Origin: Sphagnum compactum | Lineage: Eukaryota; Bryophyta; Sphagnopsida; Sphagnales | Reading direction: 5' to 3' | Length of the DNA stretch: 64,000 bases | Assembly (NCBI GenBank): GCA_965153455.1 | Contig: OZ234494.1 | Location: forward strand, 24,738,001-24,802,000 | Shown here: positions 22,985 through 34,528 of the stretch, piece by piece | How positions within the stretch are numbered: position 1 is the first letter of the stretch | Layout of the letters: each line of letters begins with the position of its first letter | Notes under the pieces: generated by a model | The model's database searches: none | What the model was told of the DNA's origin: nothing | What the model saw: only the letters and a program-made list of their open reading frames with translations | Made by a program: the position numbers and the translations under genes

Positions 22985-24220
22985 AATATGAAATAGGAAA
23001 AAAAATAAAAACAGAATCTTCTCTATTATTGGCTACCTATTGGAACTTAGTATAAAAATATGGCAATTTGGAAAGTAAATAAATAAATAAATAAATTCTT
23101 CAACATTTGACAAATTTGGGCCATTTTTTCCATGGAATTTAAATCCTTTTTCCAGGTCGAAATCATGTTTTTCAGGTCGAAATTTGGCAACAAAAAAAAA
23201 ACACACACACACACACACACCCTTTTTGCCAAAAATCTTACGCACCATCATGATCAACATTGAATAGCCACCTTAAACATATAAGCTTTAATATTAAAAA
23301 AAGGGTCTATTTTATAATGAGCAAGGATGCCAAAGGAGGCGCCTCTCTAGTCGTCAGATCACCTACTAAGGTGCATCTCAATCATCTAATCGTCAAATCA
23401 TTCAACAACATTGCGAAGGTTATCATCCTCATTTAAACCGTTCAAGTAGTAACCAACCTTGCTCATTGGTTACTATGTGAAGGGTTTAACAATGAACGTT
23501 AATTGTCTACTTACAAATCTCAATTGTCTTTTTAATAGTTGTGCAATGTGCATGGCAATAGAGGAAAACGTTGCAAACTTGAACAATTTAAATGTTTGTG
23601 CACACTGCAAGATCATCAATGTGTTTGCAACTTGTTTTGATTCTTGAATGCTCAACGTTGGTAACGAAGGAGGAACATTACAATTGACAACGAACATGAT
23701 TAGGGTTGAAGGCTTCTTCTTTCCAATGCATATCTTCAAATGTTTCATGATATTTTTTCAAGTTACAAGTTTTTCGACATTTTTCTAGTCTCAGTGTTTT
23801 GTTATGATTCACTATGCACATGTGTGCAAGTCCATTGTGTCTTAATTGTTAAATCAAAGGTTGTTGTTCGATTTTACATTGCAAGATTATAAAGTTAACA
23901 TTGGAATTCGTTTTTGTGAATTTGCAAATTTGAGCCTTGAAATGTGTGTGCATTGTGTAGTGTGCACATTCTACGAATTTGCACCATAGTTGCAACCATT
24001 TAAGTTTGGTCATTCTTTCGACTATACTGCAACTAGGTTGTGATTTTATTTTTTTCGTCCTTCCATATGAATAATTTTAAAAATATGATTTTCATCCGAG
24101 AAAGGCCATATATGTCACATTAATTATAATAATGATTAAAATTAGTCGCACCACTCTTGGAAGGACTTAACCCCAAGGAATATATTATGTCTATATATAT
24201 AATTTATGTATATTAAGGTT
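22985..24220. other. AT-rich intergenic DNA
   Basis: No gene was recognised. It has (AAAT)n near 23079-23095 and (AC)n near 23200-23220. Confidence 0.55.
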
Positions 24221-24224
24221 ATTT

Positions 24225-24590
24225 ACCTATTTAACTTAGGTGCCATGTGACATGGCTTAGGTTTGGGCATAACCTAGGTTAAATTAAATTTAACCTTAAT
24301 CAAGTTTTATTTAGCCAAAATTTAGTCGTTGTTTAACCAATTTTTATTTTAATTAATGTTTTGTCATGACTTAACCAAGGTTTAGCCAAAATCCTTATTT
24401 TGTCTATGTTTTGCCACGATTTAGCTATAGTTTAACCAAGGTTTAAATGAGTTTCAATTTAATCAACGTTTAACCAAGTTTTTGTTTTGCCAAGGTTTAA
24501 GCAAATTTTTGTTTCACCAAAGATTAATTAAGGTTTAAACAAGTTTTAATTTCACCAAATATTAACCAAAGTTTAAACCAAGTTTGAATG
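24225..24590. repeat. Degenerate ~25-30 bp tandem repeat (GGTTTAACCAAG family)
   Basis: Variants of 'ggtttaaccaagtttt' followed by '(a/g)tttcaccaa' recur roughly a dozen times with heavy substitution. This indicates an old minisatellite. Confidence 0.65.
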
Positions 24591-24594
24591 GCTC

Positions 24595-24760
24595 TAGTGC
24601 ACACATTGTTATGTAATTTACAAAATTGAAAAGGAGGACAAAAATATGGGGTATATTTTTAGTTGTAAACTAGTCACAAACTAATTTGTGATTATAAAAT
24701 ATATCCCATATCTTTTGTCCTCCCTTTCAATTTTGTAAATTATAATAAGAAGGTGCACTA
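24595..24760. mobile_element. Small TIR element (MITE-like), 166 bp
   Basis: It starts with TAGTGCAC and ends with GTGCACTA. The inverted arms extend about 60 bp with interruptions, sharing 'taatttacaaaattgaaa', 'ggaggacaaaa' and a 'tatggg.tatatttt' block. The centre is short and non-coding. A related, more diverged copy sits at 26866-26965. No clear target-site duplication was found. Confidence 0.65.
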
Positions 24761-25782
24761 AAATCATTGAATTTTTTTTTTAAAAAACATTTAAAAGTAA
24801 ATGCCATTTGGGATGAACCAATCAAAATGACTTGACCATAGAAATTAAACAAAAACAGAAATAAAAAATAAACTATCTATTTAACCTACCTACGTATCTA
24901 CCTACCTACGTATCATTTTTTATTTGTATGATTGCTAATAGAATATATATGGTTGTTTTCCATGCAAAAAAAGTTTAGTCATCAAAATTGAAAAACTAGC
25001 AAGGTAATGATAAAGGGAAATGCAAATATCATAGATGAATTATATAATTTACATGTTTGTTTTATTGAACCTTAAAGTGGACTATATTTTCTCATTAAAC
25101 TACAACCAAACTTTTTAAAACCTAGTTCCAAAATATAATTGTGGAGTCGTAGAAATGGTCACTTAAATGATCAATTGTTCCATTTCCTTGATAACATGTG
25201 AACATTGTCTCATTAGCACTCAAATTCCCAAAAGTCACCCCTATGTGTACACAATGCATGATGAGGAAAACTACCTAGAAAAATCATTTTTAAATCTGCA
25301 AAACTAAAAGTTCATCATCTTTTGCAATTAATATGTGTAGGGACTTCAGTGGACCTAGCTTTCTCCATGTCAATATTTTATCACTTTTACAAATGATTAT
25401 AATGGGAGAATTAAACTCTAGTTCATAAAATAAAATAAGAAACCTTGACTATGTTCAAAAGTTTCAAGAACAAAATAAAAATTAAACTATTGAAAAGATA
25501 AAGCCATTGTGGTCTTATAGTAGGAATCCCACGTGGGGTAAGGGGAAAACCCCACCCTTTTACTCAACAAAATGCATGAAATAGTCAAAAGAGAAAAACG
25601 GTCCACAAAATGAATTCCCCCTTTCTCTTCAACAACTCATATGTAACCAAATGTGTTCAAAACATTCTTCAAGTTTAAAATGAATCTATGAACCCTATTA
25701 ATTAATAATGATAATTAATCAAATTTTGTTTATGAAATATTAATTAATAATTTTTAACTCACTAGTTAGTTAGTTTATTATC
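24761..25782. other. AT-rich intergenic DNA, includes tail of a duplicated repeat
   Basis: The text just after the TIR element ('ccatttgggatgaaccaat' then 'tttaacctac') also follows the related copy at 26966-27115. The hairpin is therefore part of a larger dispersed repeat. No gene was recognised. Confidence 0.5.
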
Positions 25783-25787
25783 CTTTA

Positions 25788-26608
25788 TGTTGTAACCCCA
25801 CTTTGAAGGAGTGTGAGGATGACACTCACACTCCCGAAATGTTGACTTGGGAGACCTCCGGGACTCCCGAAAATTTAGAGTTCAATTACAGGGGTCAAAA
25901 CACCTCGCCTTGAAGTATTCTTTATACCGTTGGAAAGGTCTTGAAGTGTAGATGTCGAAAATGGCCTCGCATGAGCCATTCAAACATCTACAGCACAAGT
26001 TATGGATGAAAGAAGGGCTGGGAGTCAAACTAGCAGTTTGACTCCCGACCACTAAAAGTCAGGAATCGACCCGACCCCAGTGTGTGTAGGTGGAGTGCGA
26101 CACATCGTTGGAAAAATCTCAAGGAGGGCTACAAGTTTGCTTCAGACCTCATCCCAATATGAGGTCTGAGCAAGGAGTTATGAACTCCCAAAGTCCCGAG
26201 AATCCAAACCGGGACAGTTTCAGGACTCTTCCTTGGGAATCCCGGGAAAAAATGCCATTCGGATGTAAGTGCCGCGGAGTAACGCAGAGAATACTACATG
26301 GGGGAAGGTGGTGGCTTCCCCCGAGTCCGGGCGGTGGTGAGTCATGTGAGTCCAGGGTCGCCCGTGGCTTGTCCTAACACTGAAAGTGCTTCCCAATATG
26401 AACTAACCAACTTGTTGGTTGGTTTGATGTAGGTTCGAGTTATTAAGTAAAGCTTGTCCTTCGCCGTAGTCTAATCCCAGAGCTTCAGCATGCCCCTCTA
26501 CCCCTTTTAGTGCTGGAAGCTGGGAACGTGCACTAAGTTCCAAACAATTCCGTTGTTTGACTTCTTTGGACCCAACTTGGGTCTAACAAGGAACTTGGGA
26601 GCGCGTCA
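25788..26608. mobile_element. Solo LTR with perfect 5 bp target duplication
   Basis: An 821 bp, GC-richer block begins TGTTGTAACCCC and ends GCGCGTCA. It carries the canonical TG...CA termini of an LTR. It is flanked by identical CTTTA at 25783-25787 and 26609-26613. No retrotransposon coding sequence or primer-binding site lies beside it, so it is read as a solo LTR left by recombination between two LTRs. The parent family is not identified and no second copy is in this window. A 95-codon ORF inside is not considered real. Confidence 0.85.
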
Positions 26609-26613
26609 CTTTA

Positions 26614-27254
26614 ATTATTGTCAAATAAAACAATTAATAATCATTGATGAATTACTATACTAAGTAGGTATTATATTTAATACGTGATAATTAATAATTT
26701 TTGACAAATTATTATTATGGATTAATTAGTAGTATTAAGGAGTAATAAATAGTACATAAGTAAATGAGTAGGTGGGTAAGTCATTAGTTAGTGGTTAATT
26801 AATTAATTAATTAGCTAATTATTAATTCACTAGTTACTTACTTACCTATTTCATTATATAATTTATAAAATTAAAGAGGAAAACAAAAGATATGGTTGTC
26901 CCATATGACATCTCATATGTTTTGTTCTCCATTACCATTTTGTAAATTGTATAATGAACGTGTTTTGTTTTACATTTTCATATTAAAAAACATGTGCCAT
27001 TTGGGATGAACCAATAAAATAGGCTTAACCATAAAGGCTAAACCCAAAATAATATAAAAATTTTACATTCCTACCCCTTAGATTACCTATTTCTTTAACC
27101 TACTTACAACTATTTAAATAATGATATAATTTTTTTTGGCCAAAATTTATTTAATTTTCATGAATTTCATCCAAATTTTTCCAAATGATATATTCCCATT
27201 AAAAACATTATGTCAAACATGGTAGAATCCCATTAAAGCAAATTATGCCACATG
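26614..27254. repeat. AT-rich DNA with diverged TIR element and ~34 bp tandem units
   Basis: 26866-26965 is a diverged relative of the hairpin at 24595-24760, followed by the same flanking words. About 27191-27258 holds two ~34 bp units of the type 'attcccattaaa..attatg' to 'acatggtag'. The third unit resumes after the Gypsy insertion at 35504, which shows the element landed inside this short array. Confidence 0.7.
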
Positions 27255-27258
27255 GTAG

Positions 27259-28247
27259 TGTAGTGCGTAATTAGGTCGCCGCACAAATCTAAAACACTGA
27301 CTGATTCTGGGGATTAGATTGTATTATCAGCTGTCATCTTAGTGCGGCGCCCCATTAATACTGCATGGAGATGCATGGGTTGCCTGGTCTTTGTTGGTGT
27401 ATGCTAAGTGGTTCAGGAGAATTGGCGGCTGAAAATAATGAGGAAGGATGGAGCCGACTTGATGAAGAGGAGCAAGCGATGGCGGCTAACGGTCGGTGCT
27501 GGATTGAACGGAGCGAGAGAATCTTCGGGAGGCTTCAGGAGGAAGCTAACGGAGGTCTGGTGTGCGATTAGAGGCTCCAAGAAATGGCAAGAGGGAGTGT
27601 GAGTAAGAGGAGGGGGTGTGAGTAAGAAGAGGGAGTGTGAGTAAAAGGAGGGAGCGAAGTGAGAGGAAAGGACAGGTAGCTGCTAGAGGAGAAAAATCAG
27701 GAGATCTGATTTTTAGCAAGCAGGATAATTTTGGCAGTATGCTTAGTTGATCGGAGGAGGCATTCGAGAGGCAGAAGGTTGGCACTCTGGTAGGTGATCA
27801 AGAGAAGTTTTGTAAGTCATGAGAGCTTGGCTGAATGCTAGAACTTTCCGCTGCGCCTGGTAATTGGTCAAGCTGCTGTAGAAGAGTTAGAGAAAAACTG
27901 GACAGCACTAGGAATCTGGTGTTTTTGTGAACATTTGATGGGAATCCAGCTTGTGCTTTCGGGCAACGTATGTAATCTGTAATGAGAGAGTTTCCCTGGC
28001 TGGCATTAGTATGAATGACCGAGGCAGGAGGTGGATGTTATGAAATCTGCTCTGTTGTTTTGTGGAAGCAAAGCTCTTGTATGTTTGTGATCTTGTAACG
28101 TGCATCTGAAAGAGTCAGTAGGCAGTTAATTGGTAAGGAAGATCAGAGTCTTGATCTGTGTGAAGAACATCAGGGGGACATGGACGCTGGGGTTCGTGGA
28201 GGCAGTCAGCGTGCTGTGTGATTTCAGATCTTCTCTTTTTGGTATCA
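27259..28247 (+). repeat. 5' LTR of the Gypsy element
   Basis: It starts TGTAGTGCGTAATTAGG, as does the 3' copy at 34549. Near 27595-27655 it has extra copies of a ~19 bp GA-rich unit ('gtgagtaagaggaggg' type) that the 3' LTR has only once, which explains the ~38 bp length difference. The 3' boundary is ambiguous. Canonical TG...CA ends and the host duplication place it at 28247, but the primer-binding site already starts at 28240. Confidence 0.9.
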
Positions 28248-28251
28248 GAGC
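28240..28251 (+). promoter_or_regulatory. Primer-binding site for initiator tRNA-Met
   Basis: TGGTATCAGAGC is the exact 12-base complement expected for the 3' end of plant initiator tRNA-Met, the commonest primer of plant LTR retrotransposons. It overlaps the last 8 bases of the LTR if the LTR ends in CA. Confidence 0.88.
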
Positions 28252-28316
28252 GTGGTTCCGTGTTTACAACCTTGGTAGAACTTGTAGATGCTTAGGTAGA
28301 ATGATTGTTGAGGATC

Positions 28317-28974
28317 ATGTCTTCGTCTAGCGGCGAGGAAGTTCCTGTAGAGCAAGTGACTCAGGAGACTCGTGAGCAACAGCTTGTTAATAGATTTGAT
28401 TTCTTTACTGTCCAGAACGGACCACAGAGAGGAGCGGTGATTTTGCGCTTTCTAGGCTTTGGAGTGGTGAAACTTGTAGGGATAGATCCTGACGAAGCTA
28501 GAGTAGGAGATATTGCGGTAGAAGTGGCTCATAGTGGTTTCTATACTCGTGCACAAGTGTGGTTGAAGGTAATCGATGGAGCAAGGGGGTGGGCATCGAC
28601 CTCAGAACTACAGACCAATTTTTACTTCACTTCCTATCTTGCATAGAGTAACTCCTGCATGTGCTGAGAGACAGCGTGCACTACCGAGGCTAGGCGATAT
28701 TTGGGTTCCTAAGTCTGCGGTGTCACCTAACCATTTTGTGAGATTGTACATCCCTGGTGTGGAGGATCTATTTCAGGAGGGAGATCGATTACTTCGGGTG
28801 GAGCATGGCGGATCAAAATCCCGCCTCATTAGCTGGAGGATATGGCGAAGCCAGGAAGGAGAATGGAAATTCCAACAAGAGTTGACGGATGAGCAGAACT
28901 TCACCACTGTTCCATCCACTATTGCACCTTTGAATCCGATCGTGGAAGGAGCTCAATCCGAGTTTGATGGATGA
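28317..28974 (+). pseudogene. Unidentified leader ORF upstream of gag in the Gypsy element
   Basis: A reading frame opens at the ATG at 28317, runs to a TAG at 28644-28646 and is continued by an overlapping frame (28576-28974). Together they suggest about 219 residues broken by one frameshift near 28600-28646. The first part has motifs such as RFDFFTVQNG and VLKL/VVKLVGIDPDEA-type hydrophobic-acidic text. The second has GDIWVPKSAV, RLYIPGVEDL and a W-rich stretch. I recognise no gag, protease or zinc-knuckle feature. It lies between the primer site and the true gag ATG at 29132. It could be an element-specific accessory protein or a captured host fragment. Confidence 0.55.
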
Positions 28975-29131
28975 CTCGGACAACAATTTTTGTTTTTTTT
29001 TTTTTCAAGAGTTAGAGATGAGTTGCAGGAGTTGAGAGTCTGATCAATTTTGTTTGCATCTGTTTTTGATTTGGAGAAGCTGTGTGTGAAGAGAAGTGCT
29101 GCATTTTGTTGTGTTGCTGAACTTCTGTGAG

Positions 29132-30703
29132 ATGACGAGTCCTCAGGGTATGGATGAGTTGTTCTTGGGACGAAATCATGAGGATGTTCATGATTGGGCG
29201 GAGAGACTTACCATGGCCGCCGAAGTGCGTGGTCTCGCTGCTGACAAACTGTTCAAGATCGCCAAGTTGAATTTGCGAGGTCGAGCGAAGGAGTGGTTCA
29301 GGAGCCTGCAGACAACGCCAGCTGATTGGAACGAGCTGAGGACGCTGATGGTGCAGAAGTACGGGAATGTAGACGTTGATGAGATCCGAATGAAGCTGGA
29401 TGCCATCAAACAAGAACCCAAAGAAAGGGTTTAGAAATATTTTGAGCGACTAGACAAGTTGTTTCGCAAGGGTAAGATACAAGATGTAGAGCAGAGGAGG
29501 AGATTCCTGGCCAGACTAAGGCCAGAGATCCGAAAGCTATGTATGGTGAGGACGTTTGCAGATATCGAAGAATTGGTTGGAGCTGCAACGGAGGTAGAAA
29601 GAGTTCTGGGTGAACTCGGGGAAACACCGTATGAGCCTCTTCGAGAGGAGCAGGAAGAGGAGACGTCGGAGAGCAATGTGGAGAAGCAGGTTACTGCGTT
29701 GAACAACACACTCATTAATTTCTTCAAAGGGAGTTCGCATGATCCAGCATCATCGTCCTCTTCCACTGTTTTTGGAGGATGCCAACTCTGTAAAGGTGGG
29801 GACCATATGGCCACTGCCTGTCCGAGGCTAAATGAAGCACGGCCAAAATGTGCAAAGTGCAATATGCCGCATAGGACAGAGAACTGTGGAATCAAATGTA
29901 CCTTCTGTACAGGATTGGGGCACTCTGAAGACAAATGCTGGAAGAAGCCCAAAGATGGGAAATCAATAGCTGGAGCAGCGAATTTCTTAGAAGTGTTGCT
30001 TGATGACAGAGCAGTGACCGAGCAGCAGCTTAATAAGCTGTGTGGAAATGAAAATTTGTTTTCCTACACCCGAGTACCAAGGAGGAGGACTCCTGTCGAT
30101 GTAGCACTAGGAGGAGTTGCGCCAATCCCTGAAGCTGAGAGGGAGGGAGTTGGTATGAGCAGGGACACTTCTGTAAGGTCCAAAATCCTCTCACATTTCA
30201 TAAAGGGAAAGATTTCTCTATCCCCCATGGAAACTATTCTCATGATTCCTGGCAAGCTGGAGCACCTTGAGAGCTTGGTGAAGCTGGCGAGGAGAAAAAG
30301 GGATTCGGAGACCACCGATAATCAAGTTTCAGTGGTCTCTGCACTCCCATCACTAAGGAAGATCTGCGTCAGTAAGACGCATCGGAGCAGGACTCTGCAC
30401 TTGCCTGTGGAGATCAGCAACTGCGTTATTGAAGGATTAGTAGATATAGGAGCATCCATGTCTGTGCTGGCTGTTGCTGTAGTAAGAGAATTGGGTATGA
30501 TGCATCTTGTGACAGGAAATGAGAGTTACAAGACTGCATCGGGAGTGATCACTCGGGCATTGGGCCGGATTGATGAGCTGCAAGTCAAAATCGGAGGTAT
30601 ACAATGTGCCATGACTTTCATGGTAGTAGACACGGATGGGTACGACGTGCTACTCGGATTGGACTTTCTGATGAAGATTGGAGCGATGCTTGATGTGGAA
30701 TGA
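29132..30703 (+). pseudogene. Gypsy gag and aspartic protease, with in-frame stops
   Basis: One frame reads through a TAG at 29432-29434 to a TGA at 30701-30703. The capsid-like part has KEWFRSLQ and a W-EL-tract typical of plant Gypsy gag. Three Cys-His knuckles follow from about 29780: CX2CX4HX4C (C-QLC-...), a CX2CX3HX4C variant and a third CX2CX4HX4C. The protease has DIGAS (about 30445) where DTGAS or DSGAS is usual, and a late VLLGLDFL motif. The Thr/Ser to Ile change in the catalytic triad suggests an inactive protease. Both stops fit C-to-T changes of Gln or Arg codons. Confidence 0.85.
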
Positions 30704-33083
30704 GGTCTGATCCAGGTAAGGCATGGGCCTGGGACCGATGTAGAAGTGTTGCCGCTAACAGTGGTGAATTTGCTGCAGAGAATGAGTGCAGGTACAATGG
30801 TGCGAGAAGCATCGACTACTTGGAAGGACGCACATGCCGACCAAGATGATGACGTGGTACCTGATCAGGATCGAGAGACTGTCAACGAGGGGGATGACGC
30901 GTCTACCTCAGTTTCCGATGATGACAGTGATGACAGTGAATACTACGATTCGGAATCTAATCGACTAGAACAGATCGATTCAGAGGATGAGTTTGTAGAT
31001 GCTGAGTTTGAGGAATTGGTGAGCTCAGAAGGGCCGCAAGAAATGCTGCGATTGATGTTGCAAGAGCAGGCTGACGGGATTATGACAGAAGAGATCGCGG
31101 ATGGGGATGATTATGCCGACTGGATCAGATGGGTGTCTGATGCAGAGAATAGCAGACAGGCCGTGCAAAGACCCACACACGATGTACCTGCTCCACAGCT
31201 GTTGCAGCAACATAGTCCTGGACGCGACTCTACACTTCCGATGTTACTCCAAACTGTCCAGGTAGAAAATGGCCACTCTGATTGCAAGCCCACCGAGAAA
31301 TCCGCATCATCCAGCCATCTTGGATTGGGCATTAGGTGGAAGGAGATCTGTGGACGAATTAAACACCGATTTAGGTGAGCATGGGCAGCGACAACTCTGG
31401 GAAATACTGGAGAGGTACCAAGACGTCTTTGCTTGGAACAAGGGCGAGCTGGGCTGCTGCACCATTGGAGAGCATAACATTGACACGCAAGGGTTTCCAC
31501 CTTGCAAAGCATCTCCTGGTCGACTGTCCTACTGGGAGGAAGCTGAAGTGAAGAGGCAGATTGATGCACTGGTAGATTTGGGTAAAATGAGGCCCAGTAA
31601 CTTTGAATATGCCTGTCGGGTGACTCTGCCAGTAAAGAAAGATGGAAGCAGGCGTTTCTGTGGAGACTATCGGCCTCTCAACGCTCAAACACGTCGAGAT
31701 TTGTTTCCAATGCCACTCGTGGAGGATGTGATTGATCAGCTGGGCAAATCGACATGGTTTACTGCTCTAGACCTGCAGTCTGGCTTTTGGCAAATTTGAA
31801 TGGCTCCAGAAGATATGAAGAAGACAGCTCTGATCACCAAAACTGGATTGTACGACTGGACAGTTATGCCTTTCGGACTTAAGAATGCAACAAGTACGTT
31901 CACACGAATTATGTCAGAGGTCTTCAAGGATTTGGGAAGCAAATTTCTGAAGGTGTTTGTTGACGACCTCAATGTGCACAGTGAGAGCTGGGGGAAGCAC
32001 CTTCAACATTTAGACGCAGTACTCGGCAAGCTCAGGGAAGTGAATCTAAAACTCAATCCAAACAAGTGTTGCTTTGCTGCTAAGTCTATCATTTTTCTGG
32101 GTCATGCGGTAAGTAAGGAGGGCATCCGACCCGATCCTGGAAAAATTGAAGCAGTGTTACACTTCCCAACACCGAAGAATGTCACAAGCGTCAGATCATT
32201 CTTAGGCCTGACATGTTACTATCGAAAATATGTTCGAGGCTATTCAAGCTTGGCAGGACCTTTGTTTAAGTTGACAAGGAAAGATAGTGCATTTGTATGG
32301 GATGTGGGCTGTGAACATGCATACCAGGCGTTGAAGGCAGCACTAGTGGATGCGCTTGTGCTCACACGACCAGATTTCAAGCGAACCTTCTGGCTGGATG
32401 TAGATTGGTCGCCCAAGGGTGTTGGAGCCATACTATCACAGAAAGAAGGGAAGTGTGAGAAAGTTGTGGCATATGCCAGCAAAAGCCTGACTAAGGCACA
32501 GAAGAAGTTCCATCCAATGGAAGGGGAATGCTATGCTCTAATCTGGGGCGTCATGCATTTCCGACAGTACTTGCACATGAAGCACTTCATCCTACGTACA
32601 GATCACAAGCCACTAGAGTGGTTAGCAACGGTATCTGATGCACATGGTAGGAGAGGCAGATGGGTTGGCATGTTGCAAGACTTTAGTTTCAAAATAGTGC
32701 ACCGACCAGGACTCAGGCACACGAATGTTGATGCTTTGAGTAGGAACCCAGTTGGATTAGCTGCGGATGACGATGATTTCGGTGAAGAAATCCAGGACGT
32801 TGCAGGTGCTCAAGCTGATGTACCTGGAGGAGAAGGAGAGTTTCTCTGTGTTCAGATAGGTGAAGAGACAGAATGGATGGGTGTCAAGAGGAAGGACAGA
32901 AGATTGGTACAACATAATGCCTGTTGCTTTGGTATCAATCACTGGAGGTGTCTCAGCAACCATCAGCTGTATGTGATTGACGTCGCATCGGAAGAAGACC
33001 TATCTGAGGACTTATTCCAGGTGAAGAAGCGGTGTCAACAGGCGATGAACCTGTGTAGCACGAGGAAGCGCGAGTGGTGCTGA
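30704..33083 (+). pseudogene. Gypsy acidic linker, reverse transcriptase and RNase H
   Basis: The frame continues past the 30701 stop through a strongly acidic Asp/Glu-rich linker (about 30830-31090). It then shifts frame between 31269 and 31378. RT motifs follow in order: VTLPVKKDGSRRFCGDYRPLN, FTALDLQSGF, a TGA at 31797-31799 inside the usual QIR-MAPED motif, MPFGLKNA, and the catalytic FVDD near 31957-31968 (YVDD is usual). RNase H is seen from FWLDVDWSPKGVGAIL (about 32389) to HVDALSR-like NVDALSR (about 32730). A stop at 33081-33083 ends this frame, and integrase resumes in another frame. Confidence 0.9.
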
Positions 33084-34503
33084 AGAGAAGAAGGCCCCAA
33101 TATTTTGACAAGCAACAGCAATTAGATTTAATTTTGGCAGCTCAGGAACTGTCTAAGCTTGGGGACCATGAATTGAGTCCTACAGCTTCCGATGATGAGG
33201 AGGACCATGGAGTGAAGTCGAGTTGCATTGACATATGGGAGGATATAGACTGTTTAACGCTGCTGCAGGAAGGTGTACTGCCAGATGCAGTAGACGTTGA
33301 GGAAAGCAAGAGGATCAGGAAGAGGACAAGCAACTATTGCTGGAAGGAGCAGAAACTTTTCTTCAAAGTGTTGTTTGTACCCAAACCTGAGGAAAGGGTG
33401 TCTCTTGTGAGACGAATGCATGAAGATCTGGGGCATTTCGGGGAACAGCGGACGTTGGCAGAGATTCGACGAAGGTACTTCTGGCACAATCGAACTGCAG
33501 ATGTGAAGGCGGTGGTCAGAGGGTGCCAACAGTGCCAATTGGTGAAGAGCTCAGGCAGCATCCGATCTGGAGATGAGAAATTGAAAAGCATTCCTGTTTG
33601 TGATTTGTTCCATCGAGTTGCACTGGACACTGCAGGGCCATTGCCTGAGACTAGGTCAGGCAATAGATATATTCTGGTGGCCATCGACCACTATTCTAAG
33701 TGGTGCGAAGCAAAGGCGGTTGCTGATCATGGAGCTAAGACGGCAGCCAGATTCTTGGAGGACGACATAATTTGTAGGTATGGAGTTCCCAAGTTTGTAC
33801 TGACTGACAATGGGGGTGAGTGGGCTGCAGAGTTCGACATGATGTGTAGGGACTATGCTATCCAACACCAACGCACTGCACCCCAATGGCCGCAGTGCAA
33901 TGGGATGGCTGAGCGCATGATTAGGACCATCAAGCATGGCATAACGGTGCTTGCTGCAACTCCTGCCAACATGGATTGTTGGGATGAGCAGTTGGCTAAG
34001 GTTCTGTTTAGGTACCGATGTGGGATCCAAACGAGTACAAAATTCTCTCCGTTCATGATCCTTACTGGTCGCACGCCACGTTTGAGGGCAGATAACTACT
34101 TGAATGCCCTGATTGCTGAGACTGACGATGGTGTTGATATGGAAGCTGCTGCAGCTCAGTTTCTGTAGAAAGTGGAACTCATTGCAAGCATCCATGACCA
34201 CGTTTTGCTCAATGTGGAGCAAGCGCAGAAGCAACAGAAGAAAGTCTATGCTGCCAGGAAAGGTAAGCATTTGTTTGAGGGTTTGATTGCAGGTCAGACG
34301 ATGCTAAAGATGAAGAAGCCAAGGAGAGAAGGGCTCTGACTGGAAGTTGGGAGGGCCCCTACCAATTCATCAGGCATACTGATGGAAAGGGAAACCTCGA
34401 TTTTGAGGAAGGCTGTCGCTTGTGCATCATTCAAGATGCCGATGGTCACCAGTGGGAGAGATCTCGTCGAGAGCTCCAGATCTTCTATCCTCCACCAAAC
34501 TAG
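33074..34503 (+). pseudogene. Gypsy integrase and C-terminal tail
   Basis: The N-terminal HHCC zinc domain is visible (His at about 33418 and 33433; CQQC at about 33524-33535). The DDE core follows: D in ALDTAGPLP (about 33628), D in LTDNGGEW (33805-33807) and E in GMAERM (33911-33913). A TAG at 34166-34168 interrupts the frame. Past a further frameshift, a WEGPYQF motif (GPY/F module, about 34350) continues to a terminal TAG near 34503. No chromodomain is apparent after it. Confidence 0.9.
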
Positions 34504-34528
34504 ATGAAGCTAAGGGACTCAGCTGTTC

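Noticed and set aside
26090-26377. 95-codon ORF in a GC-rich block
   Set aside because: Lies wholly inside the solo LTR at 25788-26608; no start context or family match.
29012-34270. Numerous minus-strand ORFs of 70-200 codons across the Gypsy element
   Set aside because: They are antisense shadows of the pol frames; none matches a known antisense retrotransposon protein.
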